Shown piece by piece: positions 28,364-33,417 of a DNA stretch of 33,417 bases; the first letter of the stretch is position 1, and each line of letters begins with the position of its first letter. The stretch comes from Bacteroidales bacterium (GTDB lineage Bacteria > Bacteroidota > Bacteroidia > Bacteroidales > UBA932). The notes below the pieces were generated by a model. That model saw nothing but the letters and a program-made list of their open reading frames with translations. It had not been told where the DNA came from and ran no database searches. A program made the position numbers and the translations under genes. The stretch lies in contig JAUYTB010000341.1 of the NCBI GenBank assembly GCA_030695305.1, positions 1-33,417 on the forward strand, read 5' to 3'.

Positions 28364-29539
28364 ATGGATACACAAAATATAAAATATGATTGTAACAGGG
28401 GGAGCATCAATTACAGAACAGATGAGGGAGAGTTAAAGTGCGATTTTAACCCCGGTTGCTGTAAATTGAGTGTTCATGACTGGCTGGGCAATATCCCCAA
28501 CGAGATGACCCGCGACCTTTTTGAAGTGAGGTTTAAGAATACCAGAAAGTTATATTTCAGAAACATCTCCGGAGTTCAGTTACAGGTGGGAGATATTGTT
28601 GTTGTGGAGGCAGTTAACGGTCATGATGTTGGAATCGTTACACTCTCCGGCCCTGTAATTCTATCACAACTAAGAAGAAACAATATAGATATTAAGAGCT
28701 ATGAGTTTCGCAAGGTATTCCGCAAAGCCAAACCACTGGATATAGAGCGCTGGCAGGAGTCCATCGCAAGAGAGCACAAGACAATGATAAGAGCGAGACA
28801 GATATCTGCCTCACTAAACCTGAATATGAAGATTGGAGATGTGGAGTTTCAGGGAGACGGCACTAAGGCGATTTTCTACTATATTGCAGACGAGAGGGTT
28901 GACTTTAGGCAGTTAATAAGGGTTTTTGCAGATGAGTTCCGGATAAGGATTGAGATGAAGCAGATTGGAGCGAGACAGGAGGCGGGTTTGATTGGAGGTA
29001 TAGGTGTGTGCGGTCAGGAGTTGTGTTGCTCAAGATATATGTCCGATTTTCAGTCTATTACCACTCAGGCAGCACGTACTCAGGATCTCTCATTAAACCC
29101 ACAGAAGCTTGCAGGTCAGTGCAGTAAACTTAAATGTTGCATCAACTACGAGGCGGCTACATATATTGATGCACACATTAATATTCCAAATGTGAGATCT
29201 CCGTTGGAAACCGAAGATGGCCTTGTATATCTGGTTAAGACAGACACTCTTAAGGGAATTATGTGGTTCTCGTTTGAGCAGAATAGTATGACAAATATGT
29301 TTCCTCTGGATGCAGAGAGGGTAAAAGAGATTCTTAGGCTCAACAGACGTGGTGTAAAGGCCACTAATGTAAATCCGAGGAAAGAGAATAAGATGCCGGA
29401 GTTTATGAGTGCTGTTGGCGAGGATAGTATCTCCCGCTTCGACGATAAGGGCGGAGAAAAGGGAAGAAACAACAACAATAATAATAAGAGAGCCAAGAGT
29501 TTTAGAAACAACAAAAGAAAGGGTGGCCATGAATCCTGA
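28364..29539 (+). CDS. ricT: PSP1 domain regulatory iron-sulfur protein (RicT/YaaT family)
   Basis: FEVRFKNTRKLYFRN, AFYYIADERVDFRQLIRVFADEFRIRIEMKQIGARQEAGLIGGIGVCGQELCCSRYM, GQCSKLKCCINYE-type Cys clusters. Confidence 0.9.
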   Translation: MDTQNIKYDCNRGSINYRTDEGELKCDFNPGCCKLSVHDWLGNIPNEMTRDLFEVRFKNTRKLYFRNISGVQLQVGDIVVVEAVNGHDVGIVTLSGPVILSQLRRNNIDIKSYEFRKVFRKAKPLDIERWQESIAREHKTMIRARQISASLNLNMKIGDVEFQGDGTKAIFYYIADERVDFRQLIRVFADEFRIRIEMKQIGARQEAGLIGGIGVCGQELCCSRYMSDFQSITTQAARTQDLSLNPQKLAGQCSKLKCCINYEAATYIDAHINIPNVRSPLETEDGLVYLVKTDTLKGIMWFSFEQNSMTNMFPLDAERVKEILRLNRRGVKATNVNPRKENKMPEFMSAVGEDSISRFDDKGGEKGRNNNNNNKRAKSFRNNKRKGGHES

Positions 29540-29972
29540 TGGAAAGGGGATTAAATATTTACTTCTACTTCTTATATCTGTACTGATTATCTCCTGTAAA
29601 GGGTGGGGTGAGTACTATCCCGGATATAGACACCTCACAACATTCGACTCACAAGATACAGCATCTCAATACAAAATTGAGATCTTTGCAAGAATCCCTG
29701 ACTCTTTTGATGAGGAGAATCTCCCGCTTATACTCACCATAGAGAGACCGGGCGGATCTCTCTATAATGACACAATTACACTGCCTGTGAGGATGGATAT
29801 GATACCCTATACTGGGGTTAAAACAGGGAGATGGAGAGATATGAAGTGGGGATACAGAACAGGGGTGGTGTTGGCAGAGAGGGGCAAATGGAAATTCTAT
29901 ATAAACAACAATCTCTCTGTCACCAAAAAGGGGTGTTCCGGGGCTATGGGTGTTATAATAAGTAAGCTTTAA
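29529..29972 (+). CDS. gldH: Gliding-motility-type lipoprotein, GldH-like
   Basis: ATG at 29529, in frame with ORF 29409; lipobox LLLLISVLIISCKG; position directly after ricT as in many Bacteroidetes; overlaps the ricT end by 11 bp. Confidence 0.6.
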   Translation: MNPDGKGIKYLLLLLISVLIISCKGWGEYYPGYRHLTTFDSQDTASQYKIEIFARIPDSFDEENLPLILTIERPGGSLYNDTITLPVRMDMIPYTGVKTGRWRDMKWGYRTGVVLAERGKWKFYINNNLSVTKKGCSGAMGVIISKL

Positions 29973-29974
29973 CA

Positions 29975-30640
29975 ATGGGTAAGGATAAGTTAAAAAGATT
30001 TGAGGAGAACAAGAGTTTCCGTTGTCTGTACCAGCCGGAATTCGAAGAGGTGTTTCGTAAAGATCACTTCATGAAAGGTAAGTGGAACAGTGACCACTTC
30101 AAAAACAGCAACCCTATAGTTCTTGAACTAGGTTGCGGAAGGGGTGAATATACTGTTGCTCTGGCCCGGCGGGAACCTCTAAAAAACTTTATAGGAGTTG
30201 ATATAAAGGGAGCCAGGATGTGGAGGGGAGCCAAGACTGCAACCGAAGAGGGGTTGCTAAATGCTGCATTTCTACGCTGCAGAATCGAATTCATCGAGTG
30301 GGCATTCGCCCCCGGAGAGGTCTCGGAGATATGGATTACCTTTCCCGATCCTCAAATTAAAAGCGAAAACAAGCGACTTACATCGCCTGCATTCATAGAG
30401 AGGTATAAAAAATTTCTTCTACCCGGAGGTGTTATTCGACTAAAGACCGACAGCTCATTTCTTTATGAGTACACTCTAGACCTTGTAAACTCCAGGGACG
30501 ATCTCCTGCTCCTGGAAGCCAACGACGATATTTACGGAAGCGGCCGTGCCGACGAGATTCTCTCGGTAAAGACCCGTTACGAATCCCAATTTCTGGCTCA
30601 GGGGTACAAAATACATCTGCTTGAATTTGCACAAGGATAA
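29975..30640 (+). CDS. trmB: tRNA (guanine-N7-)-methyltransferase
   Basis: ELGCGRGEYTVALARREPLKNFIGVDIKGARMWRGAKTA..., WITFPDPQIKSENKRLTSPAFIERY, GGVIRLKTDSSFLYEYTL. Confidence 0.94.
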   Translation: MGKDKLKRFEENKSFRCLYQPEFEEVFRKDHFMKGKWNSDHFKNSNPIVLELGCGRGEYTVALARREPLKNFIGVDIKGARMWRGAKTATEEGLLNAAFLRCRIEFIEWAFAPGEVSEIWITFPDPQIKSENKRLTSPAFIERYKKFLLPGGVIRLKTDSSFLYEYTLDLVNSRDDLLLLEANDDIYGSGRADEILSVKTRYESQFLAQGYKIHLLEFAQG

Positions 30641-30659
30641 CCTTGCCAAACCGTTAAGA

Positions 30660-31148
30660 TTAACCGTCGTTTCTGTCGTCCCTTACCGCATACTCAATCA
30701 TACGCGCTATACGGTAAACCTCTTTTCGCTGACCCTCCAGTACAATTGGGTTATCGGCAAAGTCCACGATGATTCTATCTTCGTACATACGAAAAGCTTT
30801 AACCAGCGGTGATTTGTGGCGGAAAGTGGTAGTTGTGACACCTTCGAACTCGAGAACAAATTTGTTCTGTTCAAATACAGATTGAATCTTCTGTTTATCT
30901 TCCTGATAGCTCTTATTGAGATAGACCCTTTTGGACGAATAACCGAAAATAGGATAGATAAGAGACATAACAAGAAGAAATACAGCTATCTGAATCTCGG
31001 TCCCTTCGCGGAAGAGATTTGAGAAGTTGAAACCCTGGCTTGATGTCAGAGAGAAGATCGCAATGACAAGAAAGAAGATTACTACAAGATATACCAGATA
31101 CTTAACAGCTCTGGATGCATATCTGTTGAAATTGAATTTAGTATTCAT
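30660..31148 (-). CDS. Hypothetical membrane protein with two predicted TM segments
   Basis: Likely ATG at 31148 (MNTKFNFNRYASRAVKYLVYLVVIFFLVIAIF...); second hydrophobic segment IQIAVFLLVMSLIYPIFGY. Confidence 0.75.
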   Translation of the reverse strand: MNTKFNFNRYASRAVKYLVYLVVIFFLVIAIFSLTSSQGFNFSNLFREGTEIQIAVFLLVMSLIYPIFGYSSKRVYLNKSYQEDKQKIQSVFEQNKFVLEFEGVTTTTFRHKSPLVKAFRMYEDRIIVDFADNPIVLEGQRKEVYRIARMIEYAVRDDRNDG

Positions 31149-31173
31149 AATGCTATATTTATGTTCTTTAAGT

Positions 31174-32142
31174 TTATTTGTTGAGCTCTTTCCAGGCGAG
31201 GGCAGATGAGCCAAGGATAGCAGCATTATCTTCGTCAAGATTAGATAGTTGAAGCTTTACCTTGCCCTTCCAGAGAGAGAGCAGGTTGGCCTCCATAGAT
31301 TCACGAGTGGGGTCTAAGATAAGGTTGCCCGATTTTGCAAGACCTCCAAAGAGGAATATGGCCTCCGGAGTTGTTATGGCAACCAGGTCCGCAAGGGCCT
31401 CTCCAAGGATTTTACCTGTCATTTCAAATGCCATCTTTGCAATTTTATCCCCATTTTGGGCAGCAATTGCTACATCTTTTGATGTCATCTGGGAGAACGT
31501 AAACTCTCTTAGTGATGATTGTGTGTTTTCGTTAATTAGTAGTTCAAATGTATTTCGCTTGAGTCCGGGGGCAGATACAAATGTCTCAAGACAACCCCTT
31601 CTGCCGCATCCGCACTGGCGACTATCTCTCTTATATGAAATATGTCCAAACTCTCCGGCAAAGCCGTCATGACCGTAAAGAACCTCTCCGTTAACTACGA
31701 ATCCGCTCCCTAAACCGGTTCCCAGGGTTATAACCACAAAGTTCTTCATACCCTTTGCAGAGCCGTATATCATCTCACCTATGGCTGCTGCATTGGCATC
31801 ATTGGTTAAAACTACCGGAATACCGCCAAAGAGCACCTTAAGCTTCTCTGCCATAGGAAGACTCCCTTTCCATATAAGGTTTGCTGCAGAGTCTATACAA
31901 CCGGTATAGTAGTTCCCGTTGGGCGCTCCGATACCTATCCCCATGATTTTGTGTTCTCTCTCAATTTTGGAGGAGAGGTCAAGAATGCCATCTCTCAATG
32001 CAACTATGTACTGGTCAAAATTCTGATACAGGTTAGTTGGAAAGGTTCCGCTTCCGTATATTGTTCCTACTTCGTCTACCAGGGCATAAACAGTGTTGGT
32101 GCCGCCCATATCAATTCCTGCAACAAGCTTTTTCAACTGCAT
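31174..32142 (-). CDS. ROK family protein (glucokinase-like)
   Basis: VAGIDMGGTNTVYALVD, VVLTNDANAAAIGE, VVITLGTGLGSGFV, GHISYKRDSRQCGCGRRGCLETFVS (ROK zinc motif). Confidence 0.94.
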   Translation of the reverse strand: MQLKKLVAGIDMGGTNTVYALVDEVGTIYGSGTFPTNLYQNFDQYIVALRDGILDLSSKIEREHKIMGIGIGAPNGNYYTGCIDSAANLIWKGSLPMAEKLKVLFGGIPVVLTNDANAAAIGEMIYGSAKGMKNFVVITLGTGLGSGFVVNGEVLYGHDGFAGEFGHISYKRDSRQCGCGRRGCLETFVSAPGLKRNTFELLINENTQSSLREFTFSQMTSKDVAIAAQNGDKIAKMAFEMTGKILGEALADLVAITTPEAIFLFGGLAKSGNLILDPTRESMEANLLSLWKGKVKLQLSNLDEDNAAILGSSALAWKELNK

Positions 32143-32265
32143 AAGATAGCTTTTTTAAGATTTTTAATTGAAATATCAGACAAAGCTAACAAAAATAATC
32201 TACAGTATATGGGATAAAATTTCTATTTTTGTAGGGTATGAGTTGTTATAAATAATAGAACAGAT

Positions 32266-33132
32266 ATGGGAAACGAGAAGAATTTAAAGAGACTGGTTAT
32301 TGGAATGGCAGTTGTTGCAGTGATACTTGCTGTTGTTCTGGCGTGGATATGGGTAGACAGGAGCGGAATGATAAAGGAGTTGAATGTAGAGAAGGAGCAG
32401 CTTACCACATCTATGTACGAGCTTCGCGAAGATTATGGTGTTTTAACAACCAATAATGATAGTTTGAATGCAGAGCTTAACAGAGAGAGAGAGAAGGTTG
32501 AGCAACTTATAGAGAGAGTTCAGAAGACTGAGGCCACAAACAGAGCCAGGATACGTGAATATGAGAAGGAGCTGGGGACCCTGCGCTCAATTATGAGAAG
32601 CTATATTCAGCAAATTGACTCTCTTAACACTCTCAATATCACTCTTAGAAAAGATGCGGTTTTAGCCCGTGACGAGGCAAAACAGACTATGCGCAAGTTT
32701 CAGGATCTACAATCTACAACCGACGAGTATGCTCGTAAGGTAGAGGTGGGCTCTGTGCTTAAGGGCAGAGGTTTTATAATGACAGCTATAAACTCATCGG
32801 ACAGGGACACAGACAGAAGCAGCAGAACTGCCAAACTCAAAACCTGTATGAATCTTATTGAGAACTCTATTGCTGTTAAAGGGCCAAGAAGAATCTATAT
32901 TCGAGTAAAGGGGCCGGATGGAATCTTAATGACAAATTCTCAGCAGCAGATCTTTACATCTGCAGGTGAGCAGATGATCTACTCTGCTGTAAGAGAGGTA
33001 GATTATCAGGGCTCAGAACTTGAAGTGTGTATCTTCTTTGCCAGCAACCAACCCTATGTTAAGGGTGTCTATAATGTAGATATCTATACAGAGGAGAGTA
33101 AGCTGGGCAGCACAGACTTGCTGTTAAGATAG
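32266..33132 (+). CDS. Conserved hypothetical membrane-anchored coiled-coil protein
   Basis: N-terminal TM (LVIGMAVVAVILAVVLAWIW) followed by a long Glu/Arg/Leu coiled coil and a C-terminal beta-rich segment. Confidence 0.8.
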   Translation: MGNEKNLKRLVIGMAVVAVILAVVLAWIWVDRSGMIKELNVEKEQLTTSMYELREDYGVLTTNNDSLNAELNREREKVEQLIERVQKTEATNRARIREYEKELGTLRSIMRSYIQQIDSLNTLNITLRKDAVLARDEAKQTMRKFQDLQSTTDEYARKVEVGSVLKGRGFIMTAINSSDRDTDRSSRTAKLKTCMNLIENSIAVKGPRRIYIRVKGPDGILMTNSQQQIFTSAGEQMIYSAVREVDYQGSELEVCIFFASNQPYVKGVYNVDIYTEESKLGSTDLLLR

Positions 33133-33154
33133 TTACTTTGTATTAATCTATAAA

Positions 33155-33417
33155 TTGGCAGGGATCTATATTCACATCCCGTTCTGTTCACAATTCTGTA
33201 TCTATTGTGACTTCTATTCAACAAAGATGTTGAGTAAGAGGGATAGCTTTGTGGATGCGCTCATTCATGAGATCTCCTCTGCTGCGGACTCTTTTGGGGA
33301 GGGGGAGATTGTTGAGACTATCTACCTGGGAGGCGGCACCCCTTCGCTTATGTCGTTATCTTCTCTCTCCCGAATAGTTGGGGAGATTGAGAGGTGTTAC
33401 CCTGTAAGGGGTCGCAG
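33155..33417 (+). CDS. hemW: HemW-like radical SAM protein (coproporphyrinogen III oxidase-like), 5' part only
   Basis: From TTG 33155: LAGIYIHIPFCSQFCIYCDFYSTKMLSKRDSFVDALIHEISSAA...IVETIYLGGGTPSLMS; CxxxCxxC and GGGTPS motifs; no ATG available in frame. Confidence 0.88.
   Translation, partial: MAGIYIHIPFCSQFCIYCDFYSTKMLSKRDSFVDALIHEISSAADSFGEGEIVETIYLGGGTPSLMSLSSLSRIVGEIERCYPVRGR

Noticed and set aside
29093-29530. Minus-strand 145-aa and 122-aa ORFs antisense to ricT
   Set aside because: Overlap a supported gene and arise from the Asn/Lys-rich tail composition.
1-33417. Defence island, phage, conjugative element, biosynthetic cluster or selfish toxin-antitoxin pair
   Set aside because: No transposase, integrase, phage structural, restriction, Cas, or TA-like genes recognised; gene content is core-like throughout.
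1-33417. tRNA or rRNA genes
   Set aside because: No cloverleaf-like or rRNA-like segments noticed in intergenic regions; a tRNAscan/Infernal run would be needed to exclude them formally.

Overview
This 33.4 kb window looks like a chromosomal segment from a Bacteroidetes (probably Bacteroidales) genome. The affiliation is inferred from TTTG/TAnnTTTG promoter-like motifs, gene content and neighbourhoods (lepA, kdsB, a sigma-54 activator, lptE, TPR, secG, PspC/PadR, kbl, ricT, gldH-like, DUF3109). I support about 33 protein-coding genes. They start with the 3' part of lepA and end with the 5' part of a hemW-like radical SAM gene that the ORF track does not list. I saw no rRNA, tRNA, CRISPR array, transposase or phage gene. 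Most of the window is housekeeping or cell-envelope content. The parts most worth a second look are: (i) a ~200 bp imperfect inverted repeat in the lepA downstream region (candidate MITE-like or structured-RNA element); (ii) a TetR-TolC-MFP-RND operon with a PII-like protein gene at its end and a perfect 9-7-9 inverted repeat upstream of tetR; (iii) a PadR gene between two paralogous PspC-domain membrane proteins; (iv) a 30-bp tandem repeat in a TPR-type gene between lptE and secG; (v) compact promoters with very short predicted leaders. No clearly new defence or mobile system was found. All functional calls come from reading motifs and recalling families; no database searches were run.
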